Below are positions 29,607-37,402 of a DNA stretch of 64,000 nucleotides, one piece after another. The notes beneath the pieces were generated by a model. That model did not search any database and was not told the origin of the DNA. It saw nothing but the letters and a program-made list of their open reading frames with translations. Each line of letters begins with the position of its first letter. The first letter of the stretch is position 1. A program made the translations under genes and the position numbers. The stretch is from Clostridia bacterium (GTDB lineage: Bacteria > Bacillota > Clostridia > Lachnospirales > Lachnospiraceae), in NCBI GenBank assembly GCA_910574835.1, contig CAJTDE010000003.1, positions 151,019 through 215,018 of the forward strand. Reading direction: 5' to 3'.

Positions 29607-30884
29607 ATGCCGGTTATGAATGTAATCAAGAATGAGGCATACGGCAATATGCTTTGTGCCAAGATTCCATGCGAGGACTTTAATATCGGTTCTCAGCTCA
29701 TTGTGGCGGAGTATGAAGAGGCATTGTTTGTAAAGGACGGTGTAATCGAGGAGATCTTCGGGCCGGGAAAGTACACGCTGAACACAGAGAACTACCCGTT
29801 TCTTACAAAGCTCGTGTCAAAGCTTCTGACAGGAGGCGTAAGCGCCTACAGCTGCAAGGTATATTATATCAACAAGTCTCATCACCTGGAATTAAAATGG
29901 GGAACGCCCATGCCCATCCGCTGCATTGACCCCGTATGGGGAATTGAAACGCACGTCCAGGGGCGGGGAGCCTATTCCGTAGTCGTGAAAGACGGCAAGA
30001 AGTTCTTTGTAAAAATGGTGGGCGCCAATGAGGCGGCAGCGGAATCGGATATCATCAAGCAGTTTAAGACAGCATTTCTGCAGAATATAACAGATCAGCT
30101 CTTTGAATACTTAAACGGAGCGGAGACAGAGGTCATCGTTACCTGCAACCGGAAGAACGCCCTGGCTCAGACCCTGACCCCGATCCTGAACCATGTTCTG
30201 GATGAGTATGGCCTGGAGTTGGTGAACTTCTATATTGAGAATCTGGAGATTCCGGAAAAGGATGATTCCATGCAGCGTATCCGCGAGATGCGTATTCAGC
30301 GGCAGGAGCGGCAGTTCGAGCGTGAGCAGACGATGGCGGATCAGCGCCTGGAATTTGGCATGCGCCAGGAGAGCGCGGTGGCGGACCGTTTTGTATCCGG
30401 CCAGAAGGCGCAGTCCGATTACGAGCGGATGAAGATTCGGGATCAGGACGGCAACAACGGCTGGGCAAGGCAGGAGGCCGCGGAGATTATGAAAACAATG
30501 GCGGAGAATCCGGACGGCAGCAGCAACATTATGGCAGAGATTGGAATGGGCCTGGGAATGGGACGGGCCATCGGCAACGCGGCCGAGGATATGTTTGCCA
30601 ACCTGAATGCGCCGGGAGGAACAGGCGGACAGAAAACCATCATTTGTCCTGCCTGCAATGCGGCGAATCCCGAGGGCACCAAGTTCTGCGGAAACTGCGG
30701 CGAATCCCTGGCGCCGAAAGCCAACATCTGCGCCAACTGCGGAGCTGAGGTGGCGCCCGGCATGAAATTCTGCGGACAGTGCGGAACACCTGTAGCGCCT
30801 GTAGTAAAGCACTGTACCAACTGCGGGACCGAGCTTGCTCCTGATGTAAAGTTCTGCGGAAACTGCGGAACAAAGGTAAATTAG
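29607..30884 (+). CDS. SPFH (YdjI-type) protein with three C-terminal zinc ribbons
   Basis: 425 aa. SPFH domain about 1-215 (FNIGSQLIVAEYEEALFVKDGVIEEIFGPGKYTLNTENYPFL; LKWGTPMPIRCIDPVWGIETHVQGRGAYSV). A charged coiled-coil stretch follows (about 215-285, QRIREMRIQRQERQFEREQ). A Gly-rich linker then leads to three CxxC pairs of ribbons (CPACN..CGNCG, CANCG..CGQCG, CTNCG..CGNCG). Same family as the 17481 gene but longer and with an extra ribbon. First gene of a four-gene plus-strand unit. Likely membrane-associated scaffold; function unknown. Confidence 0.88.
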   Translation: MPVMNVIKNEAYGNMLCAKIPCEDFNIGSQLIVAEYEEALFVKDGVIEEIFGPGKYTLNTENYPFLTKLVSKLLTGGVSAYSCKVYYINKSHHLELKWGTPMPIRCIDPVWGIETHVQGRGAYSVVVKDGKKFFVKMVGANEAAAESDIIKQFKTAFLQNITDQLFEYLNGAETEVIVTCNRKNALAQTLTPILNHVLDEYGLELVNFYIENLEIPEKDDSMQRIREMRIQRQERQFEREQTMADQRLEFGMRQESAVADRFVSGQKAQSDYERMKIRDQDGNNGWARQEAAEIMKTMAENPDGSSNIMAEIGMGLGMGRAIGNAAEDMFANLNAPGGTGGQKTIICPACNAANPEGTKFCGNCGESLAPKANICANCGAEVAPGMKFCGQCGTPVAPVVKHCTNCGTELAPDVKFCGNCGTKVN

Positions 30885-30899
30885 TAGGAGGAATCCGGA

Positions 30900-31577
30900 A
30901 TGAATAAAAAAATGACAAAGCTGGCAGGGGCCGTCGTGTTCCTGATTCTGATTAATATAGGCCTGTTTTCCTTGGCCGCCATAAAGCTTACATCTTTTTG
31001 GATAAGCTGGATCTTTATACATATTGCATTTCTCATATTTGCCGGAATCCTGATCTTCAGCGCGCCGGAGCAGAGAAAGCTTAAGTTTGCCTATTCCGAG
31101 ACGGCGGTAGCGGCCTATTATTTCATTATAGAGCTGATCGCAGGCTATGTGCTGCTGACATATTTTGTATTTATGCCCGTGATATCTTTTGTGATACAGA
31201 CGGTGATTCTTGCGGTATTTTTGATCGCCTTCTTTATGCTGAAAGGAATGAACCGCGACATAGACCGGAAGGAAGACGCGGCAAAGGCTGATCTGCGTCA
31301 GTTCCAGGCCATACTGGAATTTATGAAGGATGTGCAGAGTCAGGTAGACTACAGCGCTCCCTATAAAAAAACCATACAGCACGCCTACGACGCCATCAGC
31401 GGCTCCCAGGTAAAATCCTCCCCCGCCGTATATGAGGTGGAAAAAAACATCTGGGACCTGATCGGCCAGTTAAAAAAAGAAGTCGCAGCGGAAAATGAGG
31501 AGCGCATAAACGCCCTTTGCCGCGACATCGAGAATCAGACGGCAGAGAGAAACCGCCGTCTCCGGTTGGAGCGCTAA
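30900..31577 (+). CDS. Four-helix membrane protein with cytosolic coiled-coil tail
   Basis: 225 aa, starting 15 nt after the SPFH stop with TAGGAGGAA upstream. Four hydrophobic segments lie in residues about 8-115 (AGAVVFLILINIGLF, FIHIAFLIFAGILIF, YYFIIELIAGYVLLTY, VIQTVILAVFLIAFFML). A hydrophilic helical tail of about 110 residues is rich in Glu/Lys/Arg. I recognise no family. The tight spacing says it works with the SPFH protein. Confidence 0.72.
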   Translation: MNKKMTKLAGAVVFLILINIGLFSLAAIKLTSFWISWIFIHIAFLIFAGILIFSAPEQRKLKFAYSETAVAAYYFIIELIAGYVLLTYFVFMPVISFVIQTVILAVFLIAFFMLKGMNRDIDRKEDAAKADLRQFQAILEFMKDVQSQVDYSAPYKKTIQHAYDAISGSQVKSSPAVYEVEKNIWDLIGQLKKEVAAENEERINALCRDIENQTAERNRRLRLER

Positions 31578-31625
31578 AGAAGATAGTTTCCGACAGAGAG
31601 AAATATACAAAAGGAGAATATACAA

Positions 31626-32291
31626 ATGAACAATACATCTTATCCCTGGTACTTATCATGGCCGGCAATTATTGTCGTTTTCATCTTTTTCTGGCCGGCG
31701 GCCATCGTTTTAATTTATCTGAGAACCCAGAGCACAAAGGGAGGCGCGTTTGCGGCGGCGTCCAACAAAAAAATTTATATGATTCTGGGCGGCGTCCTGA
31801 TAGTATTCGGCCTGCTGCGCTTCAAAAACTCCGTTCCAATGGCACTGTTTCTGATTGTGGGCGGCGCCGCGATGATTTATTATGCGAATACACTGGCAAA
31901 AAAAGCCTCCAGAAATAAGAGCTACATCGATCTTCTTGTAAATCAGGGAGAAACCAGTATCGACAAGGTTGCTAACATGCTGAATGTAAGGTATGATATA
32001 GCCCTGAAGGAGATAAAAACCATGAAGTCTCTTGGTATCCTGAAGGGGGCCAATATAGACGAACAGACCCGCAGCGTATCCATTACAAACGTTCAGAACG
32101 CGGCGGGAGAGATCACCGGCATGGTAAGTTCCGTCACGGACGCCCTCTTGGGAGGCGCTTCCACCGCAGCCGCATCCGGAGCCGCGGAAACCGTAGAAGG
32201 CGCATGCCCCGGATGCGGAGCAAAATATACGGGACCAAAGGGAAGCACCGTAACCTGCAGCTATTGTGATGCCACATTCGTACTGCATTAA
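31626..32291 (+). CDS. Membrane protein with PCI/winged-helix-like middle and C-terminal zinc ribbon
   Basis: 221 aa. Three membrane helices (about 12-30, 49-62, 67-85) are followed by a helical segment (SYIDLLVNQGETSIDKVANMLNVRYDIALKEIKTMKSLGILKGANID) that looks like a small winged-helix/PCI-type module. The C-terminus is a zinc ribbon CPGCGAKYTGPKGSTVTCSYC. AAAGGAG precedes the ATG. The order of parts recalls the zinc-ribbon protein of Bacillus ydjFGHI-type clusters, which is resemblance only. Confidence 0.75.
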   Translation: MNNTSYPWYLSWPAIIVVFIFFWPAAIVLIYLRTQSTKGGAFAAASNKKIYMILGGVLIVFGLLRFKNSVPMALFLIVGGAAMIYYANTLAKKASRNKSYIDLLVNQGETSIDKVANMLNVRYDIALKEIKTMKSLGILKGANIDEQTRSVSITNVQNAAGEITGMVSSVTDALLGGASTAAASGAAETVEGACPGCGAKYTGPKGSTVTCSYCDATFVLH

Positions 32292-32324
32292 GCCGAATAC
32301 CGCACAGGAAATAAAAATAAAACA

Positions 32325-32371
32325 GGGGTCCGTCTCAAAAGTAAATATCCGCGAAAAGCAGACGGCCCCCC
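32325..32371 (+). other. Intergenic hairpin without T-run
   Basis: GGGG-T-CCGTCT pairs with AGACGG-C-CCCC around a 24-nt loop, just upstream of the 32387 gene. The GGGAG ribosome site lies directly after it. No T-run, so rather a transcript-stability or translation-control structure than a terminator. Confidence 0.45.
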
Positions 32372-32386
32372 GAATGGGAGAAACAA

Positions 32387-32842
32387 ATGGACATATTTAA
32401 TAAAGCAAAGGAATCCCTGAGCGCAGCCGGAAAGGGCTTCACCCAGAAGGCCAGCGACGTATCCGGACTGGCAAAAGTAACCATGAAAATCAAAGAGGAG
32501 GAAAAACAGCTTGACCAGTCCTTAAAAGAACTGGGAACCCTCCTGTTCAACCAGTACAACGAAGAGTCAAAGCAGCTTTTCCCTCAGCAGTCGGAAAACA
32601 TCCGTCAGCTTTACGCCGCGCTTCAGCAGGATCGGGAAGAACTGGCCTATCTGAAAGGAAAAAAGATATGCCCCAACTGCGGCGCGGAACTGGACGGCGA
32701 CGTACAGCGCTGTACAAGCTGCGGCATGAACGTAGAAAACGTAGTAAGGCCAAGCCGGATCCAGGCATACTGTCAAAGCTGCGGCGCCCAGCTAACCCCA
32801 GGCTCCAGATTCTGCAACAACTGCGGAGCAAAAATAGAGTAA
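32387..32842 (+). CDS. Coiled-coil protein with two C-terminal zinc ribbons
   Basis: 151 aa, soluble. Residues about 1-95 are helical (MDIFNKAKESLSAAGKGFTQKASDVSGLAKVTMKIKEEEKQL). They are followed by CPNCGAELDGDVQRCTSCG and CQSCGAQLTPGSRFCNNCG. This type of zinc-ribbon protein is frequent beside SPFH/TM2 genes in Lachnospiraceae. Last gene of the plus-strand unit. Function unknown. Confidence 0.8.
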   Translation: MDIFNKAKESLSAAGKGFTQKASDVSGLAKVTMKIKEEEKQLDQSLKELGTLLFNQYNEESKQLFPQQSENIRQLYAALQQDREELAYLKGKKICPNCGAELDGDVQRCTSCGMNVENVVRPSRIQAYCQSCGAQLTPGSRFCNNCGAKIE

Positions 32843-32862
32843 CCCCGTTCGCTGTTCACGGC

Positions 32863-32898
32863 CTCCTCCGTATGACAGACAAAAGCCATACGAAGGAG
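32863..32898. repeat. Inverted repeat after the zinc-ribbon gene
   Basis: CTCCTCCGTATG pairs with CATACGAAGGAG (11 of 12 bp). It is followed by A-runs on the plus strand, so not a canonical terminator in either direction. It may stabilise the 3' end. Nothing else recognised up to the tRNA promoter at 33050. Confidence 0.4.
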
Positions 32899-33049
32899 AA
32901 AAAAGCAGCAAACCCGTGTGTTCGAAACCATCCTAATCAAATACAAAAAATCATTTTCCGAACCGCATAAAAGAACAAGAGTCGCCCCTCTTCCCCGTCC
33001 ATTCCCCCAAAAAATATTTAAAGAGATATATTTTAAGACAAAAAAGAAC

Positions 33050-33077
33050 TTGATTTTCTTCTATAAAGTAGTAAAAT
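33050..33077 (+). promoter_or_regulatory. Predicted tRNA promoter
   Basis: TTGATT (33050-33055) and TAAAAT (33072-33077), 16-nt spacer, 27 nt ahead of the first tRNA. Confidence 0.55.
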
Positions 33078-33103
33078 AGAATTTACAGGAAACAAAAGCA
33101 TAT

Positions 33104-33176
33104 GGGCTCGTGGCTCAGTTGGGAGAGCGCCGCGTTCGCAACGCGGAGGCCGAGGGTTCGAATCCCTTCGGGTCCA
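33104..33176 (+). tRNA. tRNA-Ala (anticodon CGC)
   Basis: Full cloverleaf: acceptor GGGCTCG/CGGGTCC with G-T pairs, D arm GCTC...GAGC, anticodon arm CCGCG-TTCGCAA-CGCGG giving anticodon CGC (reads GCG), and T arm with GGTTCGAATCC. CCA is not encoded. 73 nt. First of a two-tRNA transcript. Confidence 0.93.
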
Positions 33177-33192
33177 TTTTTTGTATACATTT

Positions 33193-33266
33193 GGAAGCAT
33201 AGCTCAGCCGGGATGAGCGTTCGCCTCACACGCGAGAGGTCATGGGTTCGAGCCCCATTGCTTCCA
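33193..33266 (+). tRNA. tRNA-Val (anticodon CAC)
   Basis: Acceptor GGAAGCA/TGCTTCC, D arm GCTC...GAGC, anticodon arm TTCGC-CTCACAC-GCGAG giving anticodon CAC (reads GTG), and T arm with GGTTCGAGCCC. CCA not encoded. 74 nt, 16 nt after the tRNA-Ala. Confidence 0.92.
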
Positions 33267-33276
33267 TATACCATAG

Positions 33277-33309
33277 GAAATCCGCAGACGTTTAGACTCT
33301 GTGGATTTC
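33277..33309 (+). terminator. Terminator of the tRNA pair
   Basis: GAAATCCGCAGA pairs with TCTGTGGATTTC (12 bp including one G-T) with a 9-nt loop. The T-rich tail TTGCTTCT follows. Confidence 0.7.
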
Positions 33310-33345
33310 TTGCTTCTATCATATAAATCACCCAAAATAATTGCA

Positions 33346-33813
33346 CTACTCCCGAACAGCAAACACATAATCTCCGGAGCCAAGCTCGCATATATATTCG
33401 CCATCTAATTTTCGGCAAGGCGCCTGGTTTTTCACAAGCTCACTTCCCTTTAGCCTTACCTCTGCTTTTGTATTCACAGGAATTGTCATATGATATTCTA
33501 CCGTATCCCCCTCACGTTTCCATCCGCTCACAATTCTCCCATGCATACTTTCATAGGTAAATTCCGCCATATCCAGTTTCTTTCCCTGTTTCGGACAAAT
33601 TCGGAATCTTCCATACCCCGGCTCTTCCTCACACAGCTTCAGACCGGTAATATCACGATAACTCCATTCCGCCACAGAACCATATGCATAGTGGTTAAAA
33701 GAATTCATTCAGGGATTCCACAGAGTTCCGTCCGGCGGATTCCGTCCAAATGCTCCCAGACAGTAGTCGCCCCCTGTGTGACCTGATACATCCAGGAAGG
33801 ATACTCCTTTTCT
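33346..33813 (-). pseudogene. Decayed C-terminal fragment of a GH78 alpha-L-rhamnosidase
   Basis: An open stretch of 120 codons (33346-33708) begins MNSFNHYAYGSVAEWSYRDI, the conserved catalytic-domain end of GH78 rhamnosidases, and runs to the normal C-terminus (GSGDYVFAVRE). Upstream the homology continues as EYPSWMYQVTQGATTVWEHLDGI, then shifts frame by one base near 33727-33735 into PDGTLWNP. An in-frame TGA follows (33709-33711) directly before MNSF. So the gene has lost its 5' two-thirds and carries a frameshift and a stop. It abuts an ABC-transporter remnant. Confidence 0.82.
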
Positions 33814-33814
33814 A

Positions 33815-34099
33815 TCAAAACTCCGCTTTATCAAGAGTCGCCGTTAAATTCCCGTCCTTCAATACGGTAACGGCGTCACTTTTCTCCATAACCTCATCAA
33901 TATCATGTGATATAAACAGTACGGAACCGCCCTCCTGACAGAGCCGTTCCATCAGAGAATAGAGAAGATCTCTTCCCTGCCTTGACAGCGCCGTGGTAGT
34001 CTCATCCACAATGAGAAGCTTCGGAGCCATGTAAAATGCCCTTGCAATCTCAATCAGCTTCACCTCTCTTCTTTCTTTGGTATTACGATATCGCAACAA
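33815..34099 (-). pseudogene. Fragment of a sugar ABC transporter ATP-binding protein (RbsA/MglA type)
   Basis: Only part of the first ATPase domain remains: REVKLIEIARAF (after the signature), LLIVDETTTALS (Walker B) and VLFISHDIDEVMEKSDAVTVLKDG (H-loop). The Walker A half and the whole second domain are missing. The C-terminal end runs straight into the rhamnosidase remnant. This suggests deletion of a former rhamnoside-uptake locus. Downstream bases to 34227 are AT-rich with nothing recognised. Confidence 0.78.
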
Positions 34100-34227
34100 T
34101 ACACAAACGGCCAGGCCGTTATCCTGCAGGAATATGTATTATGATGTGCCCTTGGATATAAAATAATGGAAATAAGGTCTTAAGGAAATGAAAAAAACTT
34201 TTATTTTGTGTAATATTCTTTTATGGC

Positions 34228-34334
34228 ATAAAAAAGGAGCCGCTGCGCAACTCAGACAGCAAGCCCTCACTTCTTTTAACAGTCATTTATAAATAAGATC
34301 CAAAGAAGCTGCCGCTACAGCACGACAGCTCCTT
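34228..34334 (-). terminator. Probable branched terminator of the catabolic operon
   Basis: On the minus strand AAGGAGC (34328-34334) pairs with GCTCCTT (34234-34240), enclosing an inner CTTCTTT/AAAGAAG pairing, and TTTTTT follows (34230-34235). It starts 10 nt after the LarA-like stop. The long span lowers certainty. Confidence 0.45.
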
Positions 34335-34343
34335 ATACCGCGT

Positions 34344-35798
34344 CTAAACATTCGTCAAATCATCATCTTTCATACAAAGATGCACTGCGCTTAGCTTAAA
34401 CGTCTGCGGCAAGGCAAGAATATTCGGATTCTCGCCAACATACTTTCTCTTCGCATCCTCCAGAGCTTCCTCAAAGGTTCCGCGGGTCTTAAGCCCCATC
34501 CCCCTTGCAATCCCCGGTTCCTGGGCGCCTACAATATAGATCGCACTCGTATCCATCTCCGCAATGTGGCCGCAGGACATCATAGAGAAACCATGAAAGG
34601 GATGGAACGCATTCGCAAAGCGATACTTACGGATATATTCTTCATTCGTAGCAAAATATTCCCCATAACGGTTCAAATCCGGCAGAACGTTCATATAATC
34701 GTGCTGGAACATCTCATACAGCTCACGCAGATAAGGCCAGCGCTCATCATGGAAGTACCCGTTGCAGACAGAAGAGCAGATAATGACACACCGATCGCTC
34801 ATTACTCTCTTGTGACGAATCACCTGGGCCGAAAGCGCCTGCATCAATTGGATGGGGTTTGTCCCCATTCCATCGCCGTAATGAAAGTTCTGCGGCATTC
34901 CAAATACCATCACATCATATTTTTTCTCAGCAAAGGGTACATAAGTACGCTTATTTGCCATAACCCAGGACTTGGGCTGCATAACGGCCGCATAGCCAGA
35001 ATTAACTTCTATCTGACGGGAATATGTGTCCAGTACCGCATCGCAGCAGAAGAATGGATGCCCCATTTTTTCTTCCATGAGCATACCGATCTCGTCAAAC
35101 TTCGTGCGCATCAGGCTGTGCCCGGACACCGGTGTAAAGTCCGCACGGTGCATCACATCCGGCACATGATGGCTGGCAATGGAACGCCAATGGGTAATTC
35201 CTGTTGCGCAGTGCTTGTAGCCTCCCGAATAGCCGCCGTAGGGATTCCCCTGGGTATGGCCAATCAGAATCGGGATGTCGCAGTCAAACACATACTTGTT
35301 CATCAGCACCCGATCTCCCCGGGCCGTACATCCCAAATCCACCAGATGCTCATAATCCTCCGAATCATGGCTTGTAATCTGATGGGACCAGTAAAATTCA
35401 TTGAAAAGCTCTTCTCCTAAAATCTGCTTTGCTTCCGTTACCGTTGTCCTCGGATGAAGCCCATTGGAAAACAAAAGAAGAATATCCTTCTTCTCCACAC
35501 CGGCCGCATACAGTTCATCTACAATCAGGCGGATGGAAACCTTCCGGTGGGAGGTCGGCTGACAGCCGCCCTTCACAATATCGGGAATCACAATCACGGC
35601 CGTGCTGCCCTTGTGAGCCAGCTCGGACAAAGGCTTCATTCCCATCGGATTGCAAATGGATTCCCTTGTCTTTTCCACAATCTGATCCTCCGGAATGTAC
35701 GGCGGATCGGGAACTGTTTCCCCTGGAATAAATACATCCGTAGTGTCCGGAAGCGTTGCGGACATTAAACCGTTTCCATATTCAAAATCAAGTTTCAT
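34344..35798 (-). CDS. LarA-like nickel-pincer-nucleotide racemase/epimerase (DUF2088 family)
   Basis: 484 aa. LarA enzymes racemise or epimerise 2-hydroxy acids with a Ni-pincer cofactor bound to a lysine. Here the cofactor lysine is K195 in GGYSGGYKHCATGI, and H211 (in ASHHVP) lies 16 residues on, as H200 does after K184 in Lactiplantibacillus LarA. H115 in NGLHPRTT matches H108. The position of catalytic H174 is an Asn (N185), with a His nearby (H181). So it is a divergent relative, probably not lactate racemase. Start at the ATG after GAGGAAAAATTG. Last gene of an eight-gene operon. larE, larB and larC lie on the same strand 11 kb upstream. Confidence 0.82.
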   Translation of the reverse strand: MKLDFEYGNGLMSATLPDTTDVFIPGETVPDPPYIPEDQIVEKTRESICNPMGMKPLSELAHKGSTAVIVIPDIVKGGCQPTSHRKVSIRLIVDELYAAGVEKKDILLLFSNGLHPRTTVTEAKQILGEELFNEFYWSHQITSHDSEDYEHLVDLGCTARGDRVLMNKYVFDCDIPILIGHTQGNPYGGYSGGYKHCATGITHWRSIASHHVPDVMHRADFTPVSGHSLMRTKFDEIGMLMEEKMGHPFFCCDAVLDTYSRQIEVNSGYAAVMQPKSWVMANKRTYVPFAEKKYDVMVFGMPQNFHYGDGMGTNPIQLMQALSAQVIRHKRVMSDRCVIICSSVCNGYFHDERWPYLRELYEMFQHDYMNVLPDLNRYGEYFATNEEYIRKYRFANAFHPFHGFSMMSCGHIAEMDTSAIYIVGAQEPGIARGMGLKTRGTFEEALEDAKRKYVGENPNILALPQTFKLSAVHLCMKDDDLTNV

Positions 35799-35808
35799 CA
35801 ATTTTTCC

Positions 35809-36642
35809 TCACTTTCCTAAATAGGTATGTATGATTTCCAGATATTCGTCCGGATAAAAGCCAATCTCACCGCAAAAGCGCGTCAGTGCAATCAGCCCTC
35901 CGTCGATCTCCGGAATGGAAGCCAGCATTTTTGCATTATCCGTCTTAAGTCCTCCTCCATACACCACATCAATTCCCTCTGCTGTCTCTTTAATAAATCG
36001 GGCAATTTTTGTAATATAAGGCTTATCCGCCGGCGTCTTGCCCGGCCCGATGGACCAGATTGGTTCATAGCCGATCACCACCTTGGACTTGTCAACTCCC
36101 TCAAGGCCAATGCGAAGCTGCTCGCCCAGAACTTCCTGCCAGCGCTCTTGCTCCTCGCTCTTCTCCCCAATACAGTAAAGAACCTTTAAACCTCTGGAAA
36201 TTGCCAGCTTGATTTCCTCATTCAAAATACGGTTGACTGCCTTTGTATCACAGACTCCGGCTTCCGCCAGAATCCCCATCTTATCGTTCCGCTCCTCACA
36301 GTGACCGATCAGAACCGCCTCCGCTCCCATAGCCGCTGCTGCCGCCGCCGGACAGTTTGTCGTAAAAGCGCCGAAACCATTTGCTCCCGTATCCAGACGG
36401 TAAACTCCCTGGCAGCCGATGCGTACAGGGCTGCCTTCACTTTTGGCAGCTATTGCCGGTATTAAATGAGCCTCCGGAAAGAATTGTACAAACTCCGCCT
36501 CCTCCGAAGCATATTGTTTCAAAGCCTCCTGGGTATTGGTTACAATATAGCGGCCCCAATCCGCAATGGGAGCAATCCGGTTCACGCCCCCCAGTTCCGC
36601 CGGAACATCAAAACGTTTCAAATTCAAATATAAATGTTTCAT
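35809..36642 (-). CDS. Triose-phosphate isomerase family protein (divergent, catabolic paralogue)
   Basis: 277 aa, longer than glycolytic TIM (about 250). The catalytic residues are visible: Lys in YLNLKRF (replacing NWK), His in LIGHCEER, Glu in IGYEPIWSIG, flexible loop GPGKTPADKPY and phosphate loop VYGGGL. The altered N-terminal motif and extra length suggest a substrate other than glyceraldehyde-3-phosphate, as for tetrulose-phosphate isomerases of erythritol/threitol pathways. Two ATGs three codons apart are possible; GGATAGG is better spaced for the second (36642). It lies between araD-like and larA-like genes. Confidence 0.84.
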   Translation of the reverse strand: MKHLYLNLKRFDVPAELGGVNRIAPIADWGRYIVTNTQEALKQYASEEAEFVQFFPEAHLIPAIAAKSEGSPVRIGCQGVYRLDTGANGFGAFTTNCPAAAAAAMGAEAVLIGHCEERNDKMGILAEAGVCDTKAVNRILNEEIKLAISRGLKVLYCIGEKSEEQERWQEVLGEQLRIGLEGVDKSKVVIGYEPIWSIGPGKTPADKPYITKIARFIKETAEGIDVVYGGGLKTDNAKMLASIPEIDGGLIALTRFCGEIGFYPDEYLEIIHTYLGK

Positions 36643-36660
36643 CACATACACCTATCCTTA

Positions 36661-37398
36661 TTATTTATTGCGAACCATTCCGTGACCATGATCATCATTT
36701 GTAAAATAGGCATTCGCTCCATGCTTGCGATAGAAATGCTTATCGCTCATAGCCTTGGGGATGGGCTTCCAATCCGGTTCAATCGCCAGCATATGAACCG
36801 CCATCTTACAGATTTCTTCAAGCACCACAGCCTTATGAACCGCATCCCAGCAGTCCGCTCCCCAGGTGAAAGGACCATGATTAATGGAGAGAGCTGCGGG
36901 CACTTCAGCCGGATCTATGTTATGTTCCCGGAAATACTTCACAATAGCCATTCCCGTATTCCACTCATAATTATGAATAATCTCCTCCTCGGTCAGAGCT
37001 TCAACACAGGGCACCGCCCCTGCAAAATAATCGGCATGGGTTGTACCGAAGCAGGGCACCTCCCGGTGAAGCTGCGCCATAACCGTTGCGTAGGTGGAAT
37101 GTGTGTGGACAATTGCATTGCAGGCGGGGAAGTTCTCATATAATGCCCTGTGAATATCCAGATCTACCGAAGGATTCAGCGGATTCTTCTCTCCCGGAAC
37201 CTTGCCGCCCTCCAAATCTACGACACTGACATTTTCCACAGTCAGTTCATCATAAGGGATTCCCACAGGCTTAATCACAATCAGCGCGCGCTCTCTGTCA
37301 ATAGCGCTTACATTCCCCCATGAGTACAAAACCACATGGCGCCTGGGAAGCTCCTTATTGGACTCCACCACCATTTCTTTCAATTCCTGTATTGTCAT
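36661..37398 (-). CDS. araD: L-ribulose-5-phosphate 4-epimerase family protein (AraD/UlaF/SgbE)
   Basis: 245 aa, class II aldolase fold. WGNVSAIDRE, KPVGIPYDEL, HTHSTYATVMAQL (zinc His pair), CFGTTHADYF and the third zinc His in LSINHGPFTWG match ribulose-phosphate 4-epimerases. It converts L-ribulose-5-P (or L-xylulose-derived) to D-xylulose-5-P, feeding the pentose phosphate pool. In this operon the neighbours suggest a role on a related substrate. No arabinose isomerase or kinase is present. Confidence 0.88.
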   Translation of the reverse strand: MTIQELKEMVVESNKELPRRHVVLYSWGNVSAIDRERALIVIKPVGIPYDELTVENVSVVDLEGGKVPGEKNPLNPSVDLDIHRALYENFPACNAIVHTHSTYATVMAQLHREVPCFGTTHADYFAGAVPCVEALTEEEIIHNYEWNTGMAIVKYFREHNIDPAEVPAALSINHGPFTWGADCWDAVHKAVVLEEICKMAVHMLAIEPDWKPIPKAMSDKHFYRKHGANAYFTNDDHGHGMVRNK

Positions 37399-37402
37399 AT
37401 GC

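Noticed and set aside
30111..31382. 423-codon minus-strand frame antisense to the SPFH and membrane-protein genes
   Set aside because: Long only because of the codon bias of the real plus-strand genes. Composition is His/Arg/Leu-rich nonsense and it has no start context.
32863..32898. Inverted repeat considered as terminator of the SPFH operon
   Set aside because: Stem is followed by A, not T, in the direction of transcription.
33083..33418. Minus-strand open frame of 111 codons across the tRNA genes
   Set aside because: It is the antisense of two tRNAs. Its product contains the well-known spurious strings GARTHDLS and GIRTLGLRVANAALSQLSHEP that arise from tRNA complements.
36601..36642. 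AAACGTTT at the start of the TIM-like gene considered as a third operator
   Set aside because: It encodes the conserved LKRF active-site segment and lacks the full CAAACGTTTG palindrome.
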